This document shows, in pieces, positions 9,501-17,067 of a DNA stretch of 64,000 bases. The stretch spans positions 2,150,037-2,214,036 of the forward strand of contig OY282431.1 of NCBI GenBank assembly GCA_958296035.1, read 5' to 3'. Below the pieces are notes generated by a model, which ran no database searches, was not told the DNA's origin, and was given only the letters and a program-made list of their open reading frames with translations. Position 1 is the first letter of the stretch, and each line of letters starts with the position of its first letter. Origin of the DNA: Paracoccaceae bacterium. GTDB lineage: Bacteria > Pseudomonadota > Alphaproteobacteria > Rhodobacterales > Rhodobacteraceae. Both the position numbers and the translations under genes were made by a program.

Positions 9501-9602
9501 CCGCGCAGCCAGATCGGCCGCTCGAAGCAGATCAGACAGTCCGGACTGTTTGCCCGCCTGGATGATATGGCAAGGCAGTTGATGCCGGAACAGTGCCCTT
9601 AG
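6561..9602 (+). CDS. Type IIG-like restriction-modification enzyme (nuclease-methyltransferase-specificity fusion)
   Basis: 1013 residues. N-terminal PD-(D/E)xK nuclease: GRADIYL with Asp62, then IIETKA with Glu73 and Lys75. Central Eco57I-type adenine methyltransferase: FGEVYTPDWLAELV at about 315-330, SAM motif DPCCGSGTF from Asp367, catalytic NPPW from Asn562. The last about 400 residues are the likely target-recognition region. Methylation and cleavage in a single chain make this a type IIG/IIL-like system needing no other subunit, and none is encoded nearby. A phage-defence methylase of another class is possible, but the N-terminal nuclease argues against PglX. The start is TTG with AGGAG seven bases upstream; an in-frame stop at 6537-6539 excludes a longer protein. 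Isolation between inverted repeats suggests lateral acquisition. Confidence 0.85.
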   Translation: MPLSRVRLRTTAPIPCEALSRAKALLNGGSNEANIRNRLCRLLDALADEYILEHPIGGGRADIYLPRHRTIIETKAIGGADAPAEAPAGGNESPFEQLDRYMRAEIGGVRSSLFADESDRSWTGILTDGKVWHSWSYMHRDNPSAQEEKQDFKPNNGQELVEWLTQVLKGDLVGKPWIPANPVDLFAKHAKSLRAVYNELTGRQAVETETKLALWRDMLRSSGMEPQTDAARHSLFRTHSFLIALARGVVWTMEHPHEEPDPTALLGDGIVSWIVQTTVGRQWAAGLFETICGFEWRQRRGDVLRPLYEAFVGSDDRKDFGEVYTPDWLAELVVNEVLDEDWCGRALDAALGEIVNHQPLRGVGVLDPCCGSGTFLYHAARRLLDHPDISRQPSGRQADIVSRLVCGIDIHPVACEFARATLLRALPAEPPGGDAALRIWNGDSLLLHGAEDQSLFAPQNGEVVFVSPAGSEIRLPEAFVTRPDFASLIKAMTDSATEEQPLPAYIKNSVQDDADQNQLRARHATLQAIIRDEGNSVWTWFMQQTVGPYLLARHKVDRLVSNPPWVKMATIQHQTRKRRLEDFAREMALWQGGIQAPHTDIAQLFVKRSREQYLNDRRHDPAAWVVKHSAIKSGNWQKLRQWRSEEVPTGQILDLAPAQVFGGGDAQKSCVLIDNMRTSLGRDVPTLVARCPSGRPDTGSTLQAANERIEWEVPEAPLPEGESGYNGLFRQGATIVPHVLALADRIAGGGETRTVTTRRSVQPPWRAVHSQTVETPASWLAPLLRSEHLLPFALAPEAPDRAIVPVDGEGQLLDKEAALANHGWRELNNIYREFRGHGQSTPTSLLQNLDHHGKASRQLPLVRTERGVPLARVIYPVSGDIMRACRAGSDTELIDSTIYHATFDAPEEAAYLVALLNAPALNPAFVQSRRSGRDFHLHPWRRVPIPHFDPGCRLHCEIAEFCVEIEDETDAFLAAQQGNLPRSQIGRSKQIRQSGLFARLDDMARQLMPEQCP

Positions 9603-9845
9603 GTGTGATTTAGTGCCAAAGTCGGACATGCTCCCGGCGTGGATTTTTCCACACGGGATTTTCATGCTGGATCGGCCTCAGATGCTCGGAGACCAGATCC
9701 TGATCGTCAACAGCTTATAGGGGCATGCGCGTTAGCCCGCTTACGGCACAACATGTTGCACAACAACCACACGACGGTTCCTTTGCTGGTAAACAGAATT
9801 GCCTTGCTGGAATGCAGGGCCGCAACCGCGTGCAGCACGTTGCCT
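9603..9845. other. Gap between convergent genes, holding the right inverted-repeat copy
   Basis: Apart from the repeat at 9670-9726, no gene is recognisable. The peptide frame seen in the repeat ends at a stop directly after the conserved segment (TAG at 9718-9720), consistent with a decayed fragment. Confidence 0.5.
9670..9726 (+). repeat. Right copy of diverged inverted repeat flanking the restriction-modification gene
   Basis: Matches the reverse complement of 5749-5805 at 52 of 57 positions. On the plus strand it reads LDRPQMLGDQILIVNSL followed by a stop, and the frame continues weakly as GHAR-stop-PAY where the other copy reads GHTRLPAY. The two copies enclose about 4 kb containing only the restriction-modification gene. 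Confidence 0.8.
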
Positions 9846-11924
9846 TCAGTCCAGTGGCGCCAACCCGGTCAATTCCCGCTTGAATGGCACCGCGTCGCCG
9901 CGGGAGGGTGCGTCAAGTTCTTCGGCATATTTGCGACCCGCGTATACAGCATGAGCGATTGTAGCCGGAGCCTCGGCATCGCCCAGGACTTCAACACTTT
10001 CGATGCCGGCATCGGCCCATTCCCGGCAACGGGCATTCAGGGCATGGAACAGGTCATTAACCGGTCGACGTGACGTGACAAGAACAGTTGCGTCGGCTGC
10101 CAAGCACTCCTTAGAACCGGTGAACATGCAGGATAGCACGACATTGTCCCGCTCTATGCTGTGCACATTGAGATTGGTATGGATCCGCACGCCAAGGAGT
10201 AAGAGCCTCTTCTGGATTTCATGCTGTTCCATTGTGTGCTTTGTCCAGGATGAAGCTTCAGCTGCTGGCGTGACGTAGTGCACCGCGTAGTCGTGCTGGC
10301 GCAGAAGCTCGGCAATGACACCGGCCATGTAGTAGTGATCATCATCCCAAACCAGTACGGTCCTGCCATCCGGAAGTTGACTATTCATGATGTCGTCCGG
10401 CGTCAGCAACTCGGCATCAATGCCAATGGGGACCGGCGTTGTCCACTGGCGCCCAATGCCGTCTCGCCGCCATCGGGATCCGGTTGCAATTGCAATACGC
10501 GGACATTCGAACTCCAGCACGAAGTCGGCATCAAGATCTGACTCAAGAAAGTACTCGACATTATCGAGCCTGGAGATCTGCTGGATTCTATAGTCCCGCA
10601 CCCTTCCCCAGGCAGCCAGCCCCGGCAATCGACACTCCCGTGCGACCCGGCCACCCAGTTCCCTTGTTTTTTCGGCAAGCGTGACTTCGTAGCCTCGCTT
10701 TCCAAGCGCCTGCGAGGCTTCCAGTCCGGCCGGACCGGCCCCGACAATCAGCACAGGCTTGTCGGATTCTCGTCTGCGAATGAACTCGGGATGCCATCCT
10801 CGGCGCCACTCTTCTCCCATGGTCGGGTTCTGGGTACAGCGAATTGGCGACATCGTGAAGTCACCTGACACGCAGATATTGCAACCAATGCACTCTCGAA
10901 TATCGTCAATGTCGCCTCGTTCCACCTTGGCAGGAAGAAAGGGATCGGCAATTGAGGGCCTTGCGCATCCGATCAGGTCAAGTTGGCCATTGCGAATTAG
11001 TGAAGCCATCCTGTCAGGCGACGTATAACGGCCGACACCAACAATTGGTCGTGTGGTCAGCTCCCTGACACCATCGCGGAACTGGTCCTGAAACCCCTCC
11101 TCGCTGAAGCGTGAAGTCTGGCTGTCGTTCTCCCATCCTGCAAGACAAAAATCCCAGAGATCCGGCAATTCAGCCAAAAGACCGACCATGTCTTCGGCCT
11201 CCGCCTGCTCGATACCGGCACTCCCGATCAGTTCGCTCAGCGAAAAACGGCACGGCACGGCGCATGTGTCACCGACAGTTTCCTTGGTATCGATAATGAT
11301 TTCCTTGAGAAGCCTGACCCGATTTTCGAGCGATCCTCCGTAGCAGTCGCTGCGGAAATTGTAACGCCTCGAAAGGAAATGGTGAAAGAAGCCTAGAGCA
11401 TGGCCCGCATAGACATAGACGATATCAAAGCCGGCCTGTTGCCCTCGCCTGGCAGCAGCCCTGTGCCAGCGCCTGAGATTTCTGATATCCTCCAGATCCA
11501 TCGTCTTTGCCGAGACCGGATCATAGGTAAAGGAAAATACCGGCAGTGCTGATGGAGCGAGCGGCACTTCGCGGCCATAAAAGTTGGGACCGTTCAGACC
11601 GTTATAGGCAAGCTCGATTCCCGCCAGTGCATCGTGTTCGTGGATCTTGTCTGCCATTCTAGCCAGCATCGGGATGTCTTGATCGTCCCAGATTCTGAGT
11701 TCGATGAACGGTGTTATATCCGATGTATGATGGATCTCGGCTTGCTCAGTGCACACAACGCCCCATCCGCCCTCAGCCTTTATCCCTCGCAGCCAGGCGT
11801 TGGCAGTAGGATCGCGGTAACCCAGCCCCGAGCAATGCGGGACCTGGTAGAAACGGTTCGGTGTGATAACCGGACCGATTTGCAGGGGCTCAAAGAGTAT
11901 GTCGTATCTTGGATCACGTGCCAT
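9846..11924 (-). CDS. Dimethylamine/trimethylamine dehydrogenase-type iron-sulfur flavoprotein
   Basis: 692 residues, closely resembling trimethylamine dehydrogenase from the N-terminus (ARDPRYDILFEPLQIGP) onward. An old-yellow-enzyme TIM barrel (about 1-340) is followed by a 4Fe-4S motif CIGCNICVSGDFTMSPIRC and FAD/ADP-binding domains starting at VLIVGAGPAGLEA. Cys31 (YQVPHC) matches the cysteine that carries 6-S-cysteinyl FMN. The triad Tyr/His/Asp is kept (YVYAGH and WENDS). The residue equivalent to Tyr60 of trimethylamine dehydrogenase is Gln, as reported for dimethylamine dehydrogenase. It oxidatively demethylates or deaminates a small amine, passing electrons to an ETF-like acceptor. 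It lies 61 bases after the importer's binding-protein gene on the same strand, so it is probably the last gene of that operon. Exact substrate unproven. Confidence 0.88.
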   Translation of the reverse strand: MARDPRYDILFEPLQIGPVITPNRFYQVPHCSGLGYRDPTANAWLRGIKAEGGWGVVCTEQAEIHHTSDITPFIELRIWDDQDIPMLARMADKIHEHDALAGIELAYNGLNGPNFYGREVPLAPSALPVFSFTYDPVSAKTMDLEDIRNLRRWHRAAARRGQQAGFDIVYVYAGHALGFFHHFLSRRYNFRSDCYGGSLENRVRLLKEIIIDTKETVGDTCAVPCRFSLSELIGSAGIEQAEAEDMVGLLAELPDLWDFCLAGWENDSQTSRFSEEGFQDQFRDGVRELTTRPIVGVGRYTSPDRMASLIRNGQLDLIGCARPSIADPFLPAKVERGDIDDIRECIGCNICVSGDFTMSPIRCTQNPTMGEEWRRGWHPEFIRRRESDKPVLIVGAGPAGLEASQALGKRGYEVTLAEKTRELGGRVARECRLPGLAAWGRVRDYRIQQISRLDNVEYFLESDLDADFVLEFECPRIAIATGSRWRRDGIGRQWTTPVPIGIDAELLTPDDIMNSQLPDGRTVLVWDDDHYYMAGVIAELLRQHDYAVHYVTPAAEASSWTKHTMEQHEIQKRLLLLGVRIHTNLNVHSIERDNVVLSCMFTGSKECLAADATVLVTSRRPVNDLFHALNARCREWADAGIESVEVLGDAEAPATIAHAVYAGRKYAEELDAPSRGDAVPFKRELTGLAPLD

Positions 11925-11985
11925 GTCGGTTTCCGTGGGTGCGCCAGGCTGCGCAGGGCAGCCTGGCCTCTGTAGTCGAATCGGA

Positions 11986-13011
11986 TTACTGCTTCAGTCT
12001 GGTCCAGATCTGATCGTAAATCCTGTCGGTTTCCTCATCGCAGACCTCGACAAAGCTGCCGGCCGGCGCATCATCCGGTGGAAATGCTTCCGGTGCGGCC
12101 AGAACCTCCGGATTGACCAGGTCTTCGTGACCGATGACACCGCCGCTGTACCAGGCATAGCTGCTCACCGCCGCGATGTTCTCGGGCTCAAGTAGAAAGT
12201 CCATGAACTTGAGGGCACTTTCGCGGTTTGGCGCCTCCTTCAGAAGAACGACATTGTCCATCCAGACAATCATGCCCTCGCGCGGATAGGCGTATTCGAC
12301 ATTGGCACCTTCCTGTCGCGCCTTGGCGCCAAATCCATTCCAGATCATGCCAACAACTGCTTCGCCCGATACCAGAACTTCCTTGGCCCCGGCTGAGTTG
12401 AACGAAGCCCAGTGTGGCTTGGCACCCTGAACGAGATCGTCCAGAGCCCTGAGTTGTTCCCGGTCACTGCTGCATTGAGGGATTCCCAGGTGAATTGAGG
12501 CAAGGCCCAGCAATTCCCCGCGGCTGTCGAGCACATTGATCTTGCCGCGCACTTCTTCAGGTGGATCAAATATCATGGCTGTTGTATTGATATCACGATC
12601 ATAAACGTCCCGATTTACCATGAAGTTGGTGGTGCCCCACTGATATGGAATCGAGTATTTTCTTCCCGGATCAAAGCTGACATCCGCCCACTCCGGCTGA
12701 ATGTTGGCCTTGTTGGCAAGTTCTCCCGGCATGATTTCATCTAGCATGCCTTCATGGATCAATATCTCCACCATATAGTCACCGGGAACAGCGACATCGT
12801 ACGATCCAAGTTTTCCGCCTTTCAGCGTCGACAGCAAGGTCTCATTTGAATCATAGGTATCCATGGTAACTTCAATGCCCGTTTCCTCGCTGAACTTGTC
12901 CAGCAATTCCTGGGGGATATACTCGAACCAGTGGTAGATGGAGAGCTTCTCCTGGGCAAAGGATGCAGTCGCGAAGGTAGCAACTGCAAGCGTGCAAAGT
13001 ATCTTCTTCAT
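11986..13011 (-). CDS. Polyamine-type ABC importer, periplasmic substrate-binding protein
   Basis: 341 residues with a clear Sec signal peptide (MKKILCTLAVATFATASFA, cleavage about residue 19). The PotD/PotF-type fold begins with KLSIYHWFEYIPQELLDKF and VTMDTYDSNETLLSTL; GSYDVAVPGDYMVEIL and the C-terminal SALKFMDFLLEPENIAA are also typical. RBS AGGAAAA precedes the ATG. It is the fourth gene of a PotABCD-like operon and delivers the ligand to the two permeases just upstream. The family binds spermidine, putrescine and other small cations. Because the operon also encodes an amine dehydrogenase, the ligand may be a methylated amine or betaine. Confidence 0.9.
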   Translation of the reverse strand: MKKILCTLAVATFATASFAQEKLSIYHWFEYIPQELLDKFSEETGIEVTMDTYDSNETLLSTLKGGKLGSYDVAVPGDYMVEILIHEGMLDEIMPGELANKANIQPEWADVSFDPGRKYSIPYQWGTTNFMVNRDVYDRDINTTAMIFDPPEEVRGKINVLDSRGELLGLASIHLGIPQCSSDREQLRALDDLVQGAKPHWASFNSAGAKEVLVSGEAVVGMIWNGFGAKARQEGANVEYAYPREGMIVWMDNVVLLKEAPNRESALKFMDFLLEPENIAAVSSYAWYSGGVIGHEDLVNPEVLAAPEAFPPDDAPAGSFVEVCDEETDRIYDQIWTRLKQ

Positions 13012-13037
13012 TGAATTTTCCTACAACTAGGGTTGAA

Positions 13038-13853
13038 TTACTTGTGCTTCGCCTGACTGCCTGTTCTGCCGAGCAGATAGGACAGGGTAACGAAACAGAT
13101 TGAGACAAACAGAAGAATCGTCGAAAGGGCCATGATATTTGGCTTGATCCCCTGCTTGACAGCACCAAAGATGGCCGTCGGGAGTGTCTCTACACCGGCA
13201 CCCTTGACAAAATTGGTTATGATGAAGTCATCCAGAGAGACAATGAATGCCAGGAGAAGCCCTGCCAGAATTCCTGGCAGGAGCATCGGGAACAGAACGT
13301 ATCTGAACAGCTGAAATCTGCTTGCGTAGAGGTCCGATGCAGCGTCTTCGTACACGGGCTCTATACCCCGCAGGCGAGCGGCGATCGGCAGGTAGGCAAA
13401 CGGCACGCAAAACACAATATGAGCGACCAGGATTGACGTGTAGCCGAGCACGAAGCCAATCGCACTGAAAAATATCAGTGTCGCTACGGCAGTCACTATC
13501 TCGGGCACCATGATCGGCATGCTGATCAAGACGAAACTGGCATTGCGGCCACGGAAGGCTTTGCCACGCACCATACCAATGGCGGCAGCCGTGGCGATTG
13601 TGGTTGAAGTCACCGAGGCCATCACGGCGATGGACAGAGAATTCCAGGCGGCAGCCTTGAACTTTGCGGACTCAATGCCGAAGAAAACATCCTTGTACCA
13701 GCGCAGGCTGAGGCCTTCCCAGATGATGATCGAGGGAGAACTGTTGAAGCTGTAGATGGTGACAATGATCAGAGGCGCATACAGCACCGTCAGACAAACC
13801 AGCGTAAGAGTCAGAAAACCGGGATAATTCTTGACATACGCAACCTTTGCCAT
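13038..13853 (-). CDS. Polyamine-type ABC importer, permease (PotC/PotI-like)
   Basis: 271 residues from the ATG at 13853 (MAKVAYVKNYPGFLTL). The frame is open further upstream, but that extension lies within the preceding permease gene and is not membrane-like. Six transmembrane segments are apparent, starting at TLVCLTVLYAPLIIVTIYSF. The EAA-type loop is visible as YEDAASDLYASRFQLFRYVLFPMLLPGILAG. It pairs with the permease encoded at 13856-14776; the genes are two bases apart. Confidence 0.9.
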   Translation of the reverse strand: MAKVAYVKNYPGFLTLTLVCLTVLYAPLIIVTIYSFNSSPSIIIWEGLSLRWYKDVFFGIESAKFKAAAWNSLSIAVMASVTSTTIATAAAIGMVRGKAFRGRNASFVLISMPIMVPEIVTAVATLIFFSAIGFVLGYTSILVAHIVFCVPFAYLPIAARLRGIEPVYEDAASDLYASRFQLFRYVLFPMLLPGILAGLLLAFIVSLDDFIITNFVKGAGVETLPTAIFGAVKQGIKPNIMALSTILLFVSICFVTLSYLLGRTGSQAKHK

Positions 13854-13855
13854 CG

Positions 13856-14776
13856 TCAGTTCCTCTCCTGGCGAGCCACTTGTCTTGCATAGACAAACAG
13901 AGCCATCAGCACGAGCGACAAGAGAATCATGGAGGTGGCAGACCCGAAAGGCCAGTTGCCGGCATTTCCGTTGAATTGTTCGTCGATGAGTGAACCAATC
14001 ATGAAATTCTTGGCACCCCCAAGAAGATTGGGTGCCAGGAATGCACCAAGGCTCGGCACAAATACGAGGATAGAGCCGGCGACAATACCCGGCCCCACGA
14101 CAGGCAGCATGATCCGGCGCAACACGGTCCACTTGTCGGCGTAAAGGTCTGTCGCTGCCTCTGATAGCGTAAAATCGTACCGCTCGACCGTGGCATAAAT
14201 GGGAAGAACCATGAACGGCAGATAGGAATAGAACAGGCCGAGCTGAACCGCGAGACTGGTGTTGATGATGGAAAGCGGCTCGCCAATCACCCCGAACGCA
14301 AGAAGAAACTCGTTCAGCGGGCCAGTATCACGCAACAGAAACTTCATGGACACAGTGCGGATCAGCAGATTGACCCAGTAGGGTACGGTTACAAGAAACA
14401 ACCATGCAGCGCGCAGTTGTGGCGGACGGGTGGCAATATAGAATGCGGTTGGAAATCCGATCAGGAGACACAACAATGTTGCCATCGCCGCCTGTGTGAT
14501 TGAGCGGACAAACACCGTGATGTAGGTCCACTGAATGCGAGGCGGCTCGTCACCGAAGAGCCCGCGATCAAACAGGAACTGATCGTATGCGGCGAGCGAA
14601 AACTCCCAAATCACGCCGCCGCGAAACTCCTTCGTCAGGAAGGAGAAGACGAACATCAGGCACACGGGTGCAAGAAGGAAAAATCCGATGACCAGCCATG
14701 CCGGCAGGATCAGCCAGTACTTCAAAGGGTCGAATGCGCCGACACCCGGTCCGTGTGAGCGCCGGAATCTATTCAT
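13856..14776 (-). CDS. Polyamine-type ABC importer, permease (PotB/PotH-like)
   Basis: 306 residues from the ATG at 14776, whose ATGAATAG overlaps the stop of the ATPase gene. A start at 14800 would add eight residues. Membrane segments begin at YWLILPAWLVIGFFLLAPVC. The EAA-type cytoplasmic loop is LSEAATDLYADKWTVLRRIMLPVVGPGIVAG. This is the first permease after the ATPase, in the gene order usual for polyamine importers. Confidence 0.9.
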   Translation of the reverse strand: MNRFRRSHGPGVGAFDPLKYWLILPAWLVIGFFLLAPVCLMFVFSFLTKEFRGGVIWEFSLAAYDQFLFDRGLFGDEPPRIQWTYITVFVRSITQAAMATLLCLLIGFPTAFYIATRPPQLRAAWLFLVTVPYWVNLLIRTVSMKFLLRDTGPLNEFLLAFGVIGEPLSIINTSLAVQLGLFYSYLPFMVLPIYATVERYDFTLSEAATDLYADKWTVLRRIMLPVVGPGIVAGSILVFVPSLGAFLAPNLLGGAKNFMIGSLIDEQFNGNAGNWPFGSATSMILLSLVLMALFVYARQVARQERN

Positions 14777-15893
14777 TGTCGGACAGCCACCGGATGGCAT
14801 CAGGCGCGAAAGTAGCCAGCACCGTCGAACCTATCGGGACTCCTTCGCCTGCCTCGGAACTGTTCTGATGCCTGGCAATCAGGGTCAGACCTTTTCTGGT
14901 TTTCAATTCGAACTGTGTATCGGTGCCGAGATAGATCGAACGCACAAGTTTGCATTCCAGCCCGTCGCGGCCGACGTTGGCCGCCGAAATGCCAATTTTT
15001 TCCGGTCGGATCAGGACCTGCCCCCGTTCTCCCACTTTGGCTGACACCCTGTCACGGCACTCAACCTGAAAACCCTCCTCTATGTCGAGCAAACTGGAAT
15101 TATCGCTGCGAAAACGAACGACAGCTTCAAGTAAATTGGTCTCACCTATGAAGTTTGCTACGATCCGGTTGCGTGGGTGTTCATAAATTTCGCGGGCACT
15201 GCCAACCTGTTGAATGACGCCATCAGACATCACGGCTATGCGGTCTGACATGGCTAGCGCTTCTTCCTGATCATGGGTCACGAAGATGAACGTGATTCCT
15301 GTTTCCTGCTGCAGTTGCTTGAGCTCGACGCGCATGGCCTGACGAAGTTTCAGGTCAAGTGCTGACAGCGGCTCATCAAGCAACAACACCTTGGGCGACG
15401 GCGCAATTGCTCTGACCAGTGCCGCCCGCTGCTGTTGGCCTCCAGACAATTGGGCCGGCCGTTTGTGGGCATGCTCTGTCAGGCGGACAAGCTTCAGCAT
15501 TCGGTCCACAGTATCGAGGCGCTTCGCTTCTGGTACACCCTTCATCCTGATGCCGAAGCCAATGTTCTCAGCGACGGTCATGTGCGGGAATAGTGCATAA
15601 TTCTGGAAGACAGTATTGACCGGACGTCGATTAGGAGGAAGATTCCGCAAGTCCTTTCCAAACAGCAGGATCTCGCCCTCGGTGGTAGCCTCAAAACCGG
15701 CAATCAACCGGAGCAATGTCGTCTTGCCGCACCCGGACGGTCCAAGCAAAGTAAAGAACTCATTGTCGTAAATTGACAAATGGGCGTCCCTAATGGCCGT
15801 GAAGCTTCCGAACTGCTTGACAACATGACGAATTTCTACCGCAATGGGTCCGGTCTTTTGGGTCACAGGCCCGCCTGCGAGAACAGATGCCAC
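14769..15893 (-). CDS. Polyamine-type ABC importer, ATP-binding protein (PotA/PotG-like)
   Basis: 374 residues. Walker A GPSGCGKTT, Q-loop FQNYALFPHMTV, signature LSGGQQQR, Walker B VLLLDEPLSALD and the switch His in FVTHDQEEA are all present. The segment after the signature reads AALVRAIAPSPK, where VALARALA-like sequence is usual. The C-terminal about 110 residues form the TOBE regulatory domain (VLIRPEKIG). It energises import by the two permeases encoded downstream. It is the first gene of the operon and is divergent from the LysR gene at 16031, with about 137 bases between the starts. Confidence 0.92.
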   Translation of the reverse strand: MASVLAGGPVTQKTGPIAVEIRHVVKQFGSFTAIRDAHLSIYDNEFFTLLGPSGCGKTTLLRLIAGFEATTEGEILLFGKDLRNLPPNRRPVNTVFQNYALFPHMTVAENIGFGIRMKGVPEAKRLDTVDRMLKLVRLTEHAHKRPAQLSGGQQQRAALVRAIAPSPKVLLLDEPLSALDLKLRQAMRVELKQLQQETGITFIFVTHDQEEALAMSDRIAVMSDGVIQQVGSAREIYEHPRNRIVANFIGETNLLEAVVRFRSDNSSLLDIEEGFQVECRDRVSAKVGERGQVLIRPEKIGISAANVGRDGLECKLVRSIYLGTDTQFELKTRKGLTLIARHQNSSEAGEGVPIGSTVLATFAPDAIRWLSDNE

Positions 15894-16030
15894 CCCTTTG
15901 CCAATGGTTCTCCAATGCCGATGCAGCGAATCTTCGGGCTACTGCGCAAGCGTGACATAGCCAGTCCTAAATGAATTGAAAACTCTACTTGACTATCTTT
16001 TCGAATAGATTTCGTTTATGTAGCACGTCA
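15894..16030. promoter_or_regulatory. Divergent promoter region between importer operon and LysR regulator
   Basis: The 137-base intergenic region separates two divergent start codons, the classical arrangement for a LysR regulator controlling its neighbour. The part next to the LysR gene is AT-rich (around 15960-16020) and contains short dyads such as ATAGATTTCGTTTAT that could form part of a LysR box. No site can be assigned with certainty. Confidence 0.45.
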
Positions 16031-17020
16031 ATGAACATCAAACATGCCAGCTTGACGCTACGCCAACTGTCCTATTTTGTAGCCGCTGCCGATTGCGGAA
16101 GCATCCTTGAGGCTGCACGGCGACTGGGGGTTACGCAGCCCACTGTTTCTTCGGCATTGGTGAAGCTTGAATCGCTTCTTGGTGTCCAGTTGTTTATCCG
16201 TCATCATGCCAAGGGCATCGCCTTGACACGGATGGGGCGTACACTGTTGCCGGACGCCCGAACTCTGATTGGCCAGGCCATCGCAATTGAGGAACAGGCC
16301 AAGACACTCTTGAGCGAGCCAATCGGATCGATAGTGCTCGGCTGCTATCCAAGCCTGGCTCCTCTTTTTGTTCCGGCCCTCGTAGATCACATTCGTAACA
16401 AGTACCCGCTGCTTTCGCTGACTGTGATCGAGGGAACCGAGGACAAGTTTCTCCCGTTGCTGGAGACTGGAGAAGCGGACATGGCAATCTGTTACGGAGA
16501 CTGTTTGCCCCCGCATTTGTTTCGCCTGGTTCTTTGCCGGGCCAATCCGCATGTGATTGTGTCTGCGCATCATCCCCTTGCCAACCGAGGGCAGATATCA
16601 CTTGGAGAAATTGCCAGCGAACCTTTCATATTGCTCGATACCATGCCCGGAAGACGTTACTTCATGAGCATTTTCCAGGCCCTCAATCTCGAACCCGAAA
16701 TTGCCTACAGGTCGGAAACCTTCGAGGTTGTGCGCGGGCTTGTGGGACGCGGCGTTGGCTATTCCATTCTGGTTTCCTATCCACAATCACACCGGACTTA
16801 TGAAGGGCTCGACGTCGTGTGCTTGCCCATAGTCGAAGAGACTCCAAAGGCGTCAATTTGCATAGCACGCGTGCCGAGTTCCTGTCCGACCCGGGCTGTG
16901 GCCGTTGTTCAGGACTCGTGCAGATCCATTGCCGGGAACCTGCTGATACCAGGCAACGCTCGGGGACCACATGACAACTTCGACCGCAAGGCCGAGAACC
17001 GGGTCAAGATATCGATCTGA
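16031..17020 (+). CDS. LysR-family transcriptional regulator
   Basis: 329 residues from ATG 16031. N-terminal winged helix-turn-helix: LTLRQLSYFVAAADCGSILEAARRLGVTQPTVSSALVKLE. Effector domain from about residue 90 (GSIVLGCYPSLAPLFVPALV). Its segment EPFILLDTMPGRRYFM...VRGLVGRGVGYSIL is close to that in the flavin reductase fusion at 1550-2773, so both probably sense related ligands. It is divergent from the importer-dehydrogenase operon, which it likely regulates. An upstream start at 15989 is possible but would add only a short extension without family similarity. Confidence 0.9.
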   Translation: MNIKHASLTLRQLSYFVAAADCGSILEAARRLGVTQPTVSSALVKLESLLGVQLFIRHHAKGIALTRMGRTLLPDARTLIGQAIAIEEQAKTLLSEPIGSIVLGCYPSLAPLFVPALVDHIRNKYPLLSLTVIEGTEDKFLPLLETGEADMAICYGDCLPPHLFRLVLCRANPHVIVSAHHPLANRGQISLGEIASEPFILLDTMPGRRYFMSIFQALNLEPEIAYRSETFEVVRGLVGRGVGYSILVSYPQSHRTYEGLDVVCLPIVEETPKASICIARVPSSCPTRAVAVVQDSCRSIAGNLLIPGNARGPHDNFDRKAENRVKISI

Positions 17021-17067
17021 TTCCTGGTGGCTGGATTGGCGGAAGGCCTGCTTGCCTGGCATTTCAT

